Shown here: positions 25,993 to 34,553 of the stretch, one piece after another | Numbering within the stretch: position 1 is the stretch's first letter | How the letters are laid out: every line of letters starts with the position of its first letter | NCBI GenBank assembly: GCA_016712715.1 | Contig: JADJQM010000002.1 | Span: 496,001 to 560,000 of the forward strand | Direction of reading: 5' to 3' | From: Rhodospirillaceae bacterium | Lineage (GTDB): Bacteria; Pseudomonadota; Alphaproteobacteria; Dongiales; Dongiaceae | Length of the DNA: 64,000 nt | Notes under the pieces: model-generated | What the model was told of the DNA's origin: nothing | Databases searched by the model: none | Seen by the model: only the letters and a program-made list of their open reading frames with translations | Program-made: the position numbers and the translations under genes

Positions 25993-27051
25993 ATGACGAT
26001 CGCGGCGAAAACAGAGACGCTTCCCATTCTTGATTTCCGGGAGATCGACGGGGACCCCGCGCAGCGCCAGGCCTTCCTCGCCAGGCTCCGAGGTGCCGCG
26101 CGTGACACCGGCTTCTTCTATCTCACCGGCCATGGCATCGATCCAGACTTTCTCGACCAGCTCTTTGCCCTGTGGCGGCGCTTCTTCGAATTGCCGGAGG
26201 CTGAGAAGACGGCGATCGAGATGGTGCACTCGCCGCATTTCCGCGGCTATACGCGGATCGGTTGGGAGCAGACGCGTGGGCAACGCGACTGGCGCGAGCA
26301 GCTCGACGTCGGGGCCGAACGCGAAAAGGTGACACCGAAGCCCGGCGATCCCGCCTGGGTCAGGCTGCAGGGTCCCAATCAATGGCCGCAGGCGCTGCCT
26401 GAATTGCGCCCGGCGATCCTGCGCTGGCAGCAGGAGGCGACGGCGCTGGCCATTCGCCTGGTGCGCGCTTTCGCGGCCTCGCTCGGGCAGGCGGAAGACG
26501 TGTTCGAACCGATCTATGCCGAGAAGCCCAACCAGCTGGTGAAGATCATCCGCTATCCCGGCCGCGACGCCACACAGAGCGAGCAGGGTGTCGGCGCCCA
26601 CAAGGACAGCAGCTTCGTCACCATCCTGTTGCAGCACGCGCAAAGCGGGTTGCAGGTCGAGGGACCCCATGGCTGGATCGATGCGCCCCCCTTGCGCGGC
26701 AGCTTCATCATCAATGTCGGCGAATTGCTGGAGATGGCCTCAAGCGGCTATCTGCGGGCGACCGTGCACCGTGTCACGACACCGCCTGCCGGCACCGACC
26801 GGCTATCCATCGCCTTCTTCCTGGGCGCGCGCCTCGATTCCGTCGTCCCGGTCCTGACGCTGTCGCCGGAACTGGCGGCGGAAGCCACGGGGGTGGCACA
26901 GGACCCACACAATCCGCTCTTCCGCGAAGTCGGCAAGAATTATCTGAAAGGGCGCCTGCGCTCGCATCCGGACGTGGCGCGGCGCCATTATGCCGACCAG
27001 CTTACCCCAGATGAGCTGGCCAAGGCTGCCGGGCCGGGCTCTGCCTATTGA
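25993..27051 (+). CDS. Isopenicillin-N-synthase-like Fe(II)/2-oxoglutarate oxygenase
   Basis: 352 residues. The double-stranded beta-helix core carries the iron ligands His203 and Asp205 (GAHKDSS) and His259 (ATVHRVT), and the 2-oxoglutarate anchors Arg270 and Ser272 (DRLSIAFF). The N-terminal ILDFREIDGD and TGFFYLTGHGID are standard. It probably hydroxylates or oxidises a small molecule. It lies 32 nt after dap on the same strand. Confidence 0.9.
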   Translation: MTIAAKTETLPILDFREIDGDPAQRQAFLARLRGAARDTGFFYLTGHGIDPDFLDQLFALWRRFFELPEAEKTAIEMVHSPHFRGYTRIGWEQTRGQRDWREQLDVGAEREKVTPKPGDPAWVRLQGPNQWPQALPELRPAILRWQQEATALAIRLVRAFAASLGQAEDVFEPIYAEKPNQLVKIIRYPGRDATQSEQGVGAHKDSSFVTILLQHAQSGLQVEGPHGWIDAPPLRGSFIINVGELLEMASSGYLRATVHRVTTPPAGTDRLSIAFFLGARLDSVVPVLTLSPELAAEATGVAQDPHNPLFREVGKNYLKGRLRSHPDVARRHYADQLTPDELAKAAGPGSAY

Positions 27052-27074
27052 GCCGGCTGCGGCGCATCCGCTGC

Positions 27075-27626
27075 TTACATCATTGGCCTGGGCAGCTGCG
27101 ATTGCTCGATCAAGGGATAGTCGCGGCTGTTGAACATCTGGTAGTGCCACCATTCGTTCTTATAGTTGTCCCAGCCGGCGGCCATCATGATGCCCAGCAA
27201 GGTGAAGCGGTTGCGTTGGGCGGCAACGGGAATATCCGTCGCGGCATGATGCGATTGGGGGATGGCTTCATCGAATCCGGTGCCCATCTCGAGTTCGGCG
27301 CCCTTGTCGTCGACCAGCGTGAGATCGACGGCGACACCGCGGGTATGGGGTGAGCCGCGCCGCGGATCGGCCACGAATTCCGGATCCGGCAGCGCGTTCC
27401 ACAGGCGCCATTGTGCTTCCGACGGGCGATAGGCATCGAAGATCTTGAGGCGCAGGCCCAAAGGCTGCGCAAGGTGCGCAGCCTTCCTCAGCAACTCGGC
27501 CGCCCGCTCGTGCAGGTAGCAATCCGCGCTCGTATAGATGGGAGAACCGCTGAGATTCTGGGGCGTCGCATAGACCAATGCGATATCGACATCGAATTCA
27601 GGCGACGTAATCTCGACCAAGCTCAT
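27075..27626 (-). CDS. ddpX: VanX/DdpX-like D-Ala-D-Ala dipeptidase
   Basis: 183 residues, zinc peptidase family M15D. The zinc ligands are His94 and Asp101 (SPHTRGVAVDLTL) and His161, with catalytic Glu158 (NEWWHYQ); the substrate-binding Arg67 is in DAYRP. It hydrolyses the D-alanyl-D-alanine dipeptide. No van resistance ligase is nearby, so a role in recycling D-Ala-D-Ala from peptidoglycan is more likely than vancomycin resistance. It converges on the dap and oxygenase genes. Confidence 0.88.
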   Translation of the reverse strand: MSLVEITSPEFDVDIALVYATPQNLSGSPIYTSADCYLHERAAELLRKAAHLAQPLGLRLKIFDAYRPSEAQWRLWNALPDPEFVADPRRGSPHTRGVAVDLTLVDDKGAELEMGTGFDEAIPQSHHAATDIPVAAQRNRFTLLGIMMAAGWDNYKNEWWHYQMFNSRDYPLIEQSQLPRPMM

Positions 27627-27728
27627 CTTGCCACCGGGTGCTGACAGTTCTAAACCGCGTTTAGCAGATTGTGGCCGTGGCGGCTACAATCTGCGTTGCA
27701 GCACGTAACAACGGATGAACCGGCCCGC

Positions 27729-28424
27729 ATGACTGCCACCCGCGATCGTCGCCTGATCCTGGCCCTGGATGCCGCCGGGGCCACCTGCTCCGTAGCGCTG
27801 GGCATCACCCAGGATGGCGATCTGAGCATTCTGGCATCGCGCAAGGTCGATCTGCGCCATGGCCATGCTGCCATCCTGGTACCGATGGTCGACGAGGTGA
27901 TGCGCGCGGCCGGTCGGGCGTTGCAGGATCTGGATGCCTTGGCGGTCGGCACGGGGCCGGGTGGCTTTACCGGCCTGCGCATCGCGCTCGCCACCGCGCG
28001 CGGCTTCGGTCTGGCCCTGGACAAGCCGGTCATCGGCATTACCAATTTCCAGGCAGCCGCCGCGAACCTGCCACCGACCGGGCCCGCCGCGGATGCGGGG
28101 GACATCCTGGTCTTCATCGACAGCCGCCGCGAGGAGCCCTATGTCGCCCATCTCGCGGCCGACCTTTCGCTGCGCGCCGCCCCTCGTTTCATGAATCTGG
28201 CCGAGATCGGCGACCTGATCGACACCGTGCGGCCAGGCATGGTGACGGGTGACGGCCTTGCCCTGTGGCCGGCGGACTGGCCCGAGGGGACACGCGCCAT
28301 GCCGGCCAGCGCGGATGCCGAGGCGATCCTGCGCCTGGCGGCCGATCCGGCGCAGCGCTTTGCGCAACAGCCGACGCCGCTTTACCTGCGCGAGCCCGAC
28401 GTGTCCGTGCCAAAGGCCATTTAG
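27729..28424 (+). CDS. tsaB: tRNA threonylcarbamoyladenosine biosynthesis protein TsaB
   Basis: 231 residues. The ASKHA fold shows LALDAAGATCSVAL, DLRHGHAAIL and GTGPGGFTGLRIALATARG, the TsaB signatures. TsaB partners with TsaD and TsaE to make t6A37 in tRNAs that read ANN codons. The start at 27729 (ATG) is preferred to the longer frame from 27669. rimI follows after 6 nt, the usual alphaproteobacterial tsaB-rimI pair. Confidence 0.93.
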   Translation: MTATRDRRLILALDAAGATCSVALGITQDGDLSILASRKVDLRHGHAAILVPMVDEVMRAAGRALQDLDALAVGTGPGGFTGLRIALATARGFGLALDKPVIGITNFQAAAANLPPTGPAADAGDILVFIDSRREEPYVAHLAADLSLRAAPRFMNLAEIGDLIDTVRPGMVTGDGLALWPADWPEGTRAMPASADAEAILRLAADPAQRFAQQPTPLYLREPDVSVPKAI

Positions 28425-28430
28425 GCGATC

Positions 28431-28946
28431 ATGGATCCCACTTCCCCCCGCCTTGCGCCGGATCTTGCCTTCCGATCTGTCGGTCCCTTTGACATCGATC
28501 TGCTGAGCGAACTGCATCGTCTCAGTTTCGCCGAAAGCTGGGACCAGCCCTGGTCGCCACAATCCTTCGCCGACGTCTTGGGAATGCCGGGTGCTGCCGG
28601 CCTTATTGCCGTGTGGCAAGGCGAACCGATCGGCTTTGGGTTGACGCTGGCCGCGGCCGACGAAGTTGAACTCCTGCTCCTGGCGATCCTGCCCGCCCAT
28701 CGGGGCAGGAAGTCGGCCGGCCGGCTGCTCGAAGCCCTGTTGCAGGCAGCGGCGGCCGGCGGCGCAAGGCGCGCGGTGCTTGAGGTCGCTGCCGTCAATA
28801 CCCCGGCCATCGCCTGCTATGCGCGCGCCGGGTTTACGCCCTGTGGCCATCGGAAGGCCTATTACGCTGGACGAATCGATGCGCTCATCTTTGAGAGAGC
28901 CATCAATCTTCCCGGCATTAACGCAAAAGTTGATACAGAACGCTGA
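28431..28946 (+). CDS. rimI: RimI-like ribosomal-protein alanine acetyltransferase
   Basis: 171 residues. GNAT fold with the LSFAESWDQPWSPQSFADVL segment typical of RimI, the acetyl-CoA loop PAHRGRKSAGRLLEALL (R-G-x-x-x-A/G), and VLEVAAVNTPAIACYARAGF. RimI acetylates the N-terminal alanine of ribosomal protein bS18. The pairing with tsaB supports the call. The mucR promoter region follows. Confidence 0.85.
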   Translation: MDPTSPRLAPDLAFRSVGPFDIDLLSELHRLSFAESWDQPWSPQSFADVLGMPGAAGLIAVWQGEPIGFGLTLAAADEVELLLLAILPAHRGRKSAGRLLEALLQAAAAGGARRAVLEVAAVNTPAIACYARAGFTPCGHRKAYYAGRIDALIFERAINLPGINAKVDTER

Positions 28947-29084
28947 TATATGTGTGAGTATCACAAATATTGCGCTTGGTTTCATTGCTAATGGGAAAGA
29001 CCACCGTTATCTATCCCTCGTCCTGATCGCCGATCAGCAATGCCAAGTGCGATCCGCCTGCCCGACGCCCACGAGGAGCGACTC

Positions 29085-29530
29085 ATGACTGACGCGCTGA
29101 AGAACGATCCTTTGCTGCCGCTGGTAACCGAGATCGTCGTCGCGTATCTGTCACACAACACCGTCGCCATGTCCGATATTCCCCGATTAATCGCCGAGAC
29201 CCGCGCGGCCCTGGCGCAAAGCGGCAATGGCGTCGGTGTGGGCCATGATCGGCAGATTGCCCCCACCAGCCGGGATCCGGCTGTGCCGGTGAAAAAATCT
29301 GTCACACCGGACTATCTGATCTGTCTCGAAGATGGCACCAAGCTCAAGATGCTCAAGCGCCACCTGCGCACCGCCTATGACATGACACCTGAGCAGTATC
29401 GCGAAAAATGGGGCCTTCCGCCGACTATCCGATGGTGGCACCCAACTACGCCAAAAAGCGTTCGTCGCTGGCACGCGAGTTCGGTCTGGGCCGAGGCGGC
29501 CGCAAGCGGCGCCCCAGCCGCCGCAGCTGA
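29085..29530 (+). pseudogene. mucR: MucR/Ros family zinc-finger regulator, frameshifted
   Basis: The reading frame from the ATG at 29085 (GGAG upstream) matches MucR up to EQYREKWGLPP. The frame then slips. Reading one frame over from 29423 gives DYPMVAPNYAKKRSSLAREF and a basic tail ending at TGA 29528-29530, the normal MucR C-terminus. One missing base near 29422-29424 explains it; the restored protein has 148 residues. MucR regulates exopolysaccharide, motility and cell-cycle genes. A palindrome CTGATC-GCC-GATCAG lies upstream at 29023-29037. This is an assembly error or true loss of function. Confidence 0.85.
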
Positions 29531-29810
29531 ACCAGGACGCTGGCCAGAAACGTCCCCCGGACGGTTTCTCCGCTTATTCCAGTCGTTAACGCCACTCACC
29601 ATCTAAGCCGTTGCTCCTCAAGCCTTTCCGCTGTAACGCGCAAGGGTCTTGGCGGCAGGTGCTTAACCAAGGCACAATGGTCGCTGGATCCGTCGGGCCA
29701 GATGGGCTGGACGGTTGATGGCAGGCTGGCTTGGGATTGCCGGCCCTGTTAAACCCTCTTTTCGGGATATAGCTGATTTGTCGAAAACCATAACCACAGG
29801 TGAGGCGGGC

Positions 29811-30296
29811 GTGCCATCAAGGCTGGAGCGACTCTGTACCGAAAAAGGGTTGAAGATGACCGACCAGCGCCGGATCATCGCGCGCGTCCTGTCGGAAGCC
29901 CAGGACCATCCGGATGTCGAGCTGCTGCATCGTCGCGCCGCGCAGATTGACCCCGGCATTTCGCTTGCGACCGTCTACCGCACCGTGCGCCTGTTCGAAG
30001 AGGCGAGCATCCTGGAGCGCCACGATTTTGGCGACGGCCGCGCGCGCTACGAAGAAGCCAAGGACGATCATCACGACCATCTGATCGACATCCATTCCGG
30101 CCGCGTCATCGAGTTTACCAACGAGCAGATCGAGCGACTGCAGCAGGGTGTTGCCGCGGAGCTTGGCTATCGGTTGGTTGGCCATCGCCTGGAACTCTAT
30201 GCAGTGCCGCTCGACAAGGATGCGGCCGGCGAGTCGGAAGTAGCCGCTGTCGCCAAGCATAAGCGCGCGGCTCATTCGGGGGGCGGCGAGAAATGA
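29811..30296 (+). CDS. fur: Fur family metalloregulator
   Basis: 161 residues from the GTG at 29811 (AGGTGAGG at 29798-29805). The winged helix shows LKMTDQRRIIARVL and ISLATVYRTVRLFEEASIL; the metal-sensing DHHDHLIDIHSGRVIEF follows, with GYRLVGHRLELYAVPLD. Alphaproteobacterial Fur/Mur proteins lack the C-terminal CxxC pairs, as here. In these bacteria they may sense Mn or Fe. The stop overlaps the next gene (ATGA), so it is in an operon with the acyltransferases. Confidence 0.9.
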   Translation: MPSRLERLCTEKGLKMTDQRRIIARVLSEAQDHPDVELLHRRAAQIDPGISLATVYRTVRLFEEASILERHDFGDGRARYEEAKDDHHDHLIDIHSGRVIEFTNEQIERLQQGVAAELGYRLVGHRLELYAVPLDKDAAGESEVAAVAKHKRAAHSGGGEK

Positions 30297-31111
30297 TCAT
30301 GGCTGCGGCCCGGCGCGAGCGGCCGGTCGAAGTCATTGTCGGCGATCTGGAAGCACGGCTTGCCGAAACGGAAGCCGAGATTCTTGCGGCACAAGAACTG
30401 CGCTATCGCGTCTTCTATGGCGAAATGGGCGCAAAGCCGAGTCCGGAAATGGTCCGCGTCGGACGTGATTACGACGCCTTCGATCCCTATTGCGATCACC
30501 TCATCGTCGTTGACCGCACGCGCGGGGCAGGTGTCAGGGGCATCGTCGCGACCTACCGACTTCTCCGCCGGGAAGCGGCGCGGCGTGCCGGGCGCTTCTA
30601 TTCCATTGCCGAGTACGACATCTCGCCGCTGGTCAACCGGCCGGGCGAAATTCTGGAACTGGGGCGCTCCTGCGTCGACCCAGCCTACCGCAACAAGATG
30701 GCGATGCAGCTCTTGTGGAAGGGGATCACCGATTACATCCTGTTCCACAAGGTCGAGATCATGTTCGGCTGCGCGAGCTTCCCCGGCATCGATCCCGATG
30801 CTCACCGCATGGCGCTCTCCTACCTCCACCACCGGCATCTGGCGCCGCCGCAGTTCCGCCCCAAGGCCTTGCCGGAACGCTATGTCGACATGAACATGAT
30901 GCCGCTTGGACAGATTGACGAACGGCGCGCCTTGGCCTCGTTGCCGCCCCTCATCAAGGGCTATCTGCGGCTCTCGGGCCATGTCGGCGACGGTGCCGTG
31001 ATCGATCATGAATTCGGCTCGGTCGATGTCTCCATCGTGGTGGTGACCGCCGAGGTCACGGACAAATACATGAAGCATTACACGCGGCCGGATTACGGCG
31101 GCGATTCCTGA
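30293..31111 (+). CDS. olsB: OlsB-like N-acyltransferase (GNAT, hemolysin-like)
   Basis: 272 residues. The segment AQELRYRVFYGEMGAKPS, with EILELGRSCVDPAYRNKMAMQLLWKG and the C-terminal LPPLIKGYLRLSGHVGDGAVIDHEF, is the OlsB family pattern. OlsB transfers a 3-hydroxyacyl group to ornithine, the first step of ornithine lipids. The neighbouring PlsC-like gene would encode OlsA. The start overlaps the fur stop by 4 nt. The family also includes other acyl-amino-acid synthases, so ornithine is an inference. Confidence 0.72.
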   Translation: MIMAAARRERPVEVIVGDLEARLAETEAEILAAQELRYRVFYGEMGAKPSPEMVRVGRDYDAFDPYCDHLIVVDRTRGAGVRGIVATYRLLRREAARRAGRFYSIAEYDISPLVNRPGEILELGRSCVDPAYRNKMAMQLLWKGITDYILFHKVEIMFGCASFPGIDPDAHRMALSYLHHRHLAPPQFRPKALPERYVDMNMMPLGQIDERRALASLPPLIKGYLRLSGHVGDGAVIDHEFGSVDVSIVVVTAEVTDKYMKHYTRPDYGGDS

Positions 31112-31124
31112 TCGTGCCCAAGCT

Positions 31125-31958
31125 TTGACTAAACCTGGCGCCCGCAAGCCGGCTCGGCATTTCGAGCTGGACGAAGGTTCCAGCCTGCGCGGTATTGCGC
31201 GCCTTGGCACCTATCTCAGCCTGACGATCGGCTTGAGTCTGCCGCAGCTCCTCCTGCTGCTGATCCGCAGCCGTGGCCGCAGCCTGCTACCCCGCTTCTA
31301 TCACCGCCTCACCTGCCGCATCATCGGCCTGGATGTCGAACAGCGCGGAGAGATATCGACGGCAACGCCGACCTTGTTCGTCAGCAACCACACATCCTAT
31401 CTCGACATTCCGGTGTTCGGCAGCCTGATCGAGGGCAGCTTCGTCGCCAAGACCGAAGTCGGCAGCTGGCCGATCTTCGGCTGGCTTTCCAAGATGCAGC
31501 GGACCGTCTTCGTCGACCGCAAGCGCGGGACCACGCACCGCCAGCGCGACGATCTGCAGCGGCGTCTCGATGCCGAAGACAACCTCATTCTGTTTCCCGA
31601 AAGAACCTCCAATGACGGCAACAGCGTGCGGCCCTTCCGCAGCGCGCTGCTGAGCGTCGCCGAGCGCGAAGCAAGCGGACAGCCGCTCACCGTGCAGCCG
31701 GTCTCGATCAGCTATACGCAACTCAATGCGCTGCCCATGTGCTACCGCAACCGCGCCTATGTCGCCTGGTATGGCGACATGACCTTGGGCGGCCATCTGT
31801 GGTCATTCACGCGGCTAGGGCGTGCGCGCGTCGTGGTGGAATTTCATCCGCCCGTGCTGATGAGCGATTTCCGCTCACGGAAAGAACTGACCCAGCATTG
31901 CTATCAGACGATCGCCACGGGCGTCGACAGGGCGTTGAGCGGTCGGGCGCCTGGCTAG
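31125..31958 (+). CDS. olsA: PlsC-like 1-acyl-glycerol-3-phosphate / OlsA O-acyltransferase
   Basis: 277 residues from a TTG start; no ATG or GTG fits. The acyltransferase motif HTSYLD (H-x4-D) follows a membrane-associated helix (LGTYLSLTIGLSLPQLLLLL). The later motif LFPERTSNDGN replaces the usual FPEGTRS. Next to OlsB it may be the OlsA acyltransferase that completes ornithine lipid, but a phospholipid role (PlsC) is possible. It lies 13 nt after olsB. Confidence 0.7.
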   Translation: MTKPGARKPARHFELDEGSSLRGIARLGTYLSLTIGLSLPQLLLLLIRSRGRSLLPRFYHRLTCRIIGLDVEQRGEISTATPTLFVSNHTSYLDIPVFGSLIEGSFVAKTEVGSWPIFGWLSKMQRTVFVDRKRGTTHRQRDDLQRRLDAEDNLILFPERTSNDGNSVRPFRSALLSVAEREASGQPLTVQPVSISYTQLNALPMCYRNRAYVAWYGDMTLGGHLWSFTRLGRARVVVEFHPPVLMSDFRSRKELTQHCYQTIATGVDRALSGRAPG

Positions 31959-31992
31959 ATCGTCATGGTCGGCGACGGCGTACCATGACGAT
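31959..31992. repeat. Palindromic element (family B, copy 2)
   Basis: An 11-bp inverted repeat, ATCGTCATGGT (31959-31969) and its complement (31982-31992), with loop CGGCGACGGCGT. It is the same element as at 8803-8836 and again lies between convergent genes. Confidence 0.7.
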
Positions 31993-32204
31993 CATTCTTG
32001 ATCCGTCGCATCCTCGATCGGCTGAAAACGCCTTTTGCCGTCATCGGTCAATCCATCGAACATCGCCTTCGGTCGCGCGAACGGCCTGCCATCCGATGTG
32101 AGATAGATGGTGAGCAGTTCTTCCGTCTCGCTATGCGTGGCGTCGAACAGCTTCTGATAGAGCCCACCTTTGTAATGACGATGTGTCGCGCGGAAGGTGG
32201 TCAT
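31992..32204 (-). CDS. DUF1653 domain protein
   Basis: 70 residues. The HRHYKGGLYQKLFDATHSETEE segment and the closing RPKAMFDGL give the DUF1653 domain, a small SH3-like fold of unknown function found in bacteria. It is on its own, and the family B palindrome abuts its 3' end. Confidence 0.75.
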   Translation of the reverse strand: MTTFRATHRHYKGGLYQKLFDATHSETEELLTIYLTSDGRPFARPKAMFDGLTDDGKRRFQPIEDATDQE

Positions 32205-32235
32205 GACATTGCCTTGTCAGAGGTTGGTGAAAAGA

Positions 32236-32340
32236 ACCCCTCACCCCGACCCTCTCCCCACTTCGTGGGGCGAGGGGGATTCGAGCGAGTTCGCTTTAAG
32301 CCCCTCGCCCCTTTGGGGAGAGGGGTTGGGGTGAGGGGGC
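32236..32340. repeat. REP-like palindromic element pair (family A, copy 3)
   Basis: First module ACCCCTCACCCCGACCCTC with a CCCCACTTCGTGGGGCG hairpin; second module CCCCTCGCCCCTTTGGGG and GGGTTGGGGTGAGGGGGC in the opposite sense. It lies between the two minus-strand genes at 32204 and 32343. Confidence 0.85.
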
Positions 32341-32342
32341 TT

Positions 32343-33236
32343 TCACCACAGATCCTTGAAATCCCAGGCAGCCGCGGCCACAACGGGGCCGAACTCGGCC
32401 TCATTGGCGATGATGGCGCAGGCGTCCGGCTTGGCCGCGATTTCGGCATCGGTCAGGCTGATGATGCGGTCATCCGGCCTTCCATCCCATGTGCCGACCT
32501 TGCGCAGGGACCGCACGACATTGGTGGTGATCAGGTTGCGGCCACGATTTTCACCGCCGCCAATGGCCGTCGCATCCTCATAGACATAGGTCACCAGCCA
32601 CAAGCTTGCGGGGACCGACAGGGGGGCCTGCGGCAAGCCGAGATGGATCGCACCGGCCGCATCCTTCGCGAGGCTGAGCGCATACATGGAATGTCGCCGA
32701 TCGGCCAGCTTCAGGGTCTTCTCGACCGCCTTGCGGTCGGAGCCGACCACTTCGATGGCGCCGGCCACGACCATCTGCGGGGTGTAGATGATGGTCTTGC
32801 CCCTTGCCGCGGCATAGGCCCGCTGGCGCGCGGCAAAGGCCGGATCGCCGAAGCGATCCTTCCAGCCGATATAATCCCAGTAATCGACATGGAAGGAGAG
32901 GGTGAGCAGGTCGCCGCGTTTCGAAAGTTCGCGCAGATAGTCGTGGGCCGGCGGGCAGGACGAGCAACCCTCGGAAGTGAACAATTCCACCACCACGGGG
33001 GCGGGTGGTGTCTCCAGGGCCAGCGGTGTCAGCAGCGGTGCAACAGGTTCGGCCAGCGGCGGTTGTCCAGGCAGGAGGGCGCTGGGCGCACCGACGCCCG
33101 GCATCACCTCGCCCTGCGGCGTCGCCGGATTTGCAAAGGGCTGGATGTATCCGTTGCTGGTCTGCGCCGCGGCGAGACCGGGCAGCGACAGCAGGCACAA
33201 GGCCAGGAGGGCGCTTCGGATCAGGTGTCGGGTCAT
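32343..33236 (-). CDS. DUF1223 family secreted thioredoxin-like protein
   Basis: 297 residues. A Sec signal peptide (ALLALCLLSLPGLAAAQ) suggests periplasmic export. The core VVVELFTSEGCSSCPPAHDYL holds the CxxC active-site pair of the thioredoxin-like fold, followed by LSFHVDYWDYIGWKDRFG, the DUF1223 signature. The function is unknown; the CxxC suggests redox activity. A Pro-rich linker lies between signal and core. Confidence 0.85.
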   Translation of the reverse strand: MTRHLIRSALLALCLLSLPGLAAAQTSNGYIQPFANPATPQGEVMPGVGAPSALLPGQPPLAEPVAPLLTPLALETPPAPVVVELFTSEGCSSCPPAHDYLRELSKRGDLLTLSFHVDYWDYIGWKDRFGDPAFAARQRAYAAARGKTIIYTPQMVVAGAIEVVGSDRKAVEKTLKLADRRHSMYALSLAKDAAGAIHLGLPQAPLSVPASLWLVTYVYEDATAIGGGENRGRNLITTNVVRSLRKVGTWDGRPDDRIISLTDAEIAAKPDACAIIANEAEFGPVVAAAAWDFKDLW

Positions 33237-33311
33237 GCCGACAGCCTAGGGGGCCGGGCCGCCTTCTGGCCACTCACTTTCCCGTGCCCGACAGACATCA
33301 CCGGACGGGCA

Positions 33312-33494
33312 TCAGAAGTCGCTGACCTTGCCATTGCGCTCCCAATCGCCATAGCGCGTTGGTTCCGGGCCGGTGGGGCCGCCAAATTCCTTTGGCGGCA
33401 GCTTGGCTGCGTCTGGTGCCGTTGCTGGTTTCCTCGGGGGAATGCCTGGATTTTCAGCGGGTTTTTCAGCGGGCTTGTCGTTGGGATTGCTCAT
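33312..33494 (-). CDS. DUF1674 / SDHAF4-like succinate dehydrogenase assembly factor
   Basis: 60 residues from the ATG at 33494. The low-complexity N-terminus leads to KEFGGPTGPEPTRYGDWE and a final KVSDF, the conserved SDHAF4/DUF1674 motif. The eukaryotic homologue binds flavinated SdhA during complex II assembly. No sdh genes are in the window. Confidence 0.83.
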   Translation of the reverse strand: MSNPNDKPAEKPAENPGIPPRKPATAPDAAKLPPKEFGGPTGPEPTRYGDWERNGKVSDF

Positions 33495-33608
33495 CAGACC
33501 AGACGATAGGACAGAAGGCCGGAACGTCAAGGGGCTTGATTCACCAGGTTCCCGTAACAATCTTGCCAATCAGCGACTTGCGGTTTTTCAGACGGAGATC
33601 GATGACAG

Positions 33609-34553
33609 ATGGGTTACATGCGCACCGCTCTGCTTTTGGCCGCGATGACCGGCCTGTTCCTGGCGGTCGGATATGTGATCGGCGGGCAGACCGGTGTCAT
33701 CATCGCGTTCGGCGTGGCCCTGGCGATGAACCTGTTCGCCTATTGGAACGCCGACAAGATCGTGCTGCGCATGTACCGCGCGCAGCCGGCCGAGGGGCAT
33801 GAGTTGGAAGGCATCGTGGCTGCCCTCGCCCAGCGCGCTGGCCTGCCCATGCCGAAGGTTTACATCATCGACAATGACCAGCCCAATGCCTTCGCCACCG
33901 GCCGCAATCCGGAGAACGCGGCGGTCGCTGCGACCACGGGCCTGTTGCGCATGCTGTCGCGCGACGAGGTGGCGGGCGTCATGGCCCATGAGCTCGCCCA
34001 TGTGAAGAACCGCGATTCGCTCATCATGACCGTGACGGCGGTTCTGGCCGGCGCCATCGGCATGCTGGCCAATTCGCTGATGTTCATGGGAATGATGGGT
34101 CATCGCGACGACCGCAATTCGCCGCTGGGCGGCATCGGCAGCCTGGTGGTCATGCTGCTGGCGCCGCTCGCTGCCATGCTGGTGCAGATGGCGATCTCAC
34201 GTGGCCGCGAATACGAGGCCGACCGCATCGGCGCCGAGATCAGCGGCCAGCCGCGCGCGCTCGCCAGTGCGCTCAACAAGATCAGCCAGGGCGCCGAGGT
34301 GATCGATAACGAGATCGCCGAAGCCAATCCGGCCTCGGCCCATCTCTTCATCGTCAACCCGCTCCATGGCCGCACCGGCGACAGCCTGTTTTCGACCCAC
34401 CCCGCTGTCGCCAACCGCATCGAACGCCTGCTGGCGATGGAAAGCGGTGGCATGGCGATGGCTGCGGTACGGCCCGGTCCAACGCCGCGCGCGACGCGCA
34501 GGTCGGCCATTCCGTCGACCGTGGAACGGCAGCGTCGCGGACCCTGGGGCTAA
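33609..34553 (+). CDS. htpX: Zinc metalloprotease HtpX
   Basis: 314 residues. Two N-terminal membrane helices (about residues 5-45) precede the zinc motif HELAH (His127, Glu128, His131), another helix pair and the third ligand Glu in GREYEADRIG. HtpX degrades misfolded inner-membrane proteins along with FtsH. It has a GGAGA site and is divergent from the DUF1674 gene. Confidence 0.93.
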   Translation: MGYMRTALLLAAMTGLFLAVGYVIGGQTGVIIAFGVALAMNLFAYWNADKIVLRMYRAQPAEGHELEGIVAALAQRAGLPMPKVYIIDNDQPNAFATGRNPENAAVAATTGLLRMLSRDEVAGVMAHELAHVKNRDSLIMTVTAVLAGAIGMLANSLMFMGMMGHRDDRNSPLGGIGSLVVMLLAPLAAMLVQMAISRGREYEADRIGAEISGQPRALASALNKISQGAEVIDNEIAEANPASAHLFIVNPLHGRTGDSLFSTHPAVANRIERLLAMESGGMAMAAVRPGPTPRATRRSAIPSTVERQRRGPWG

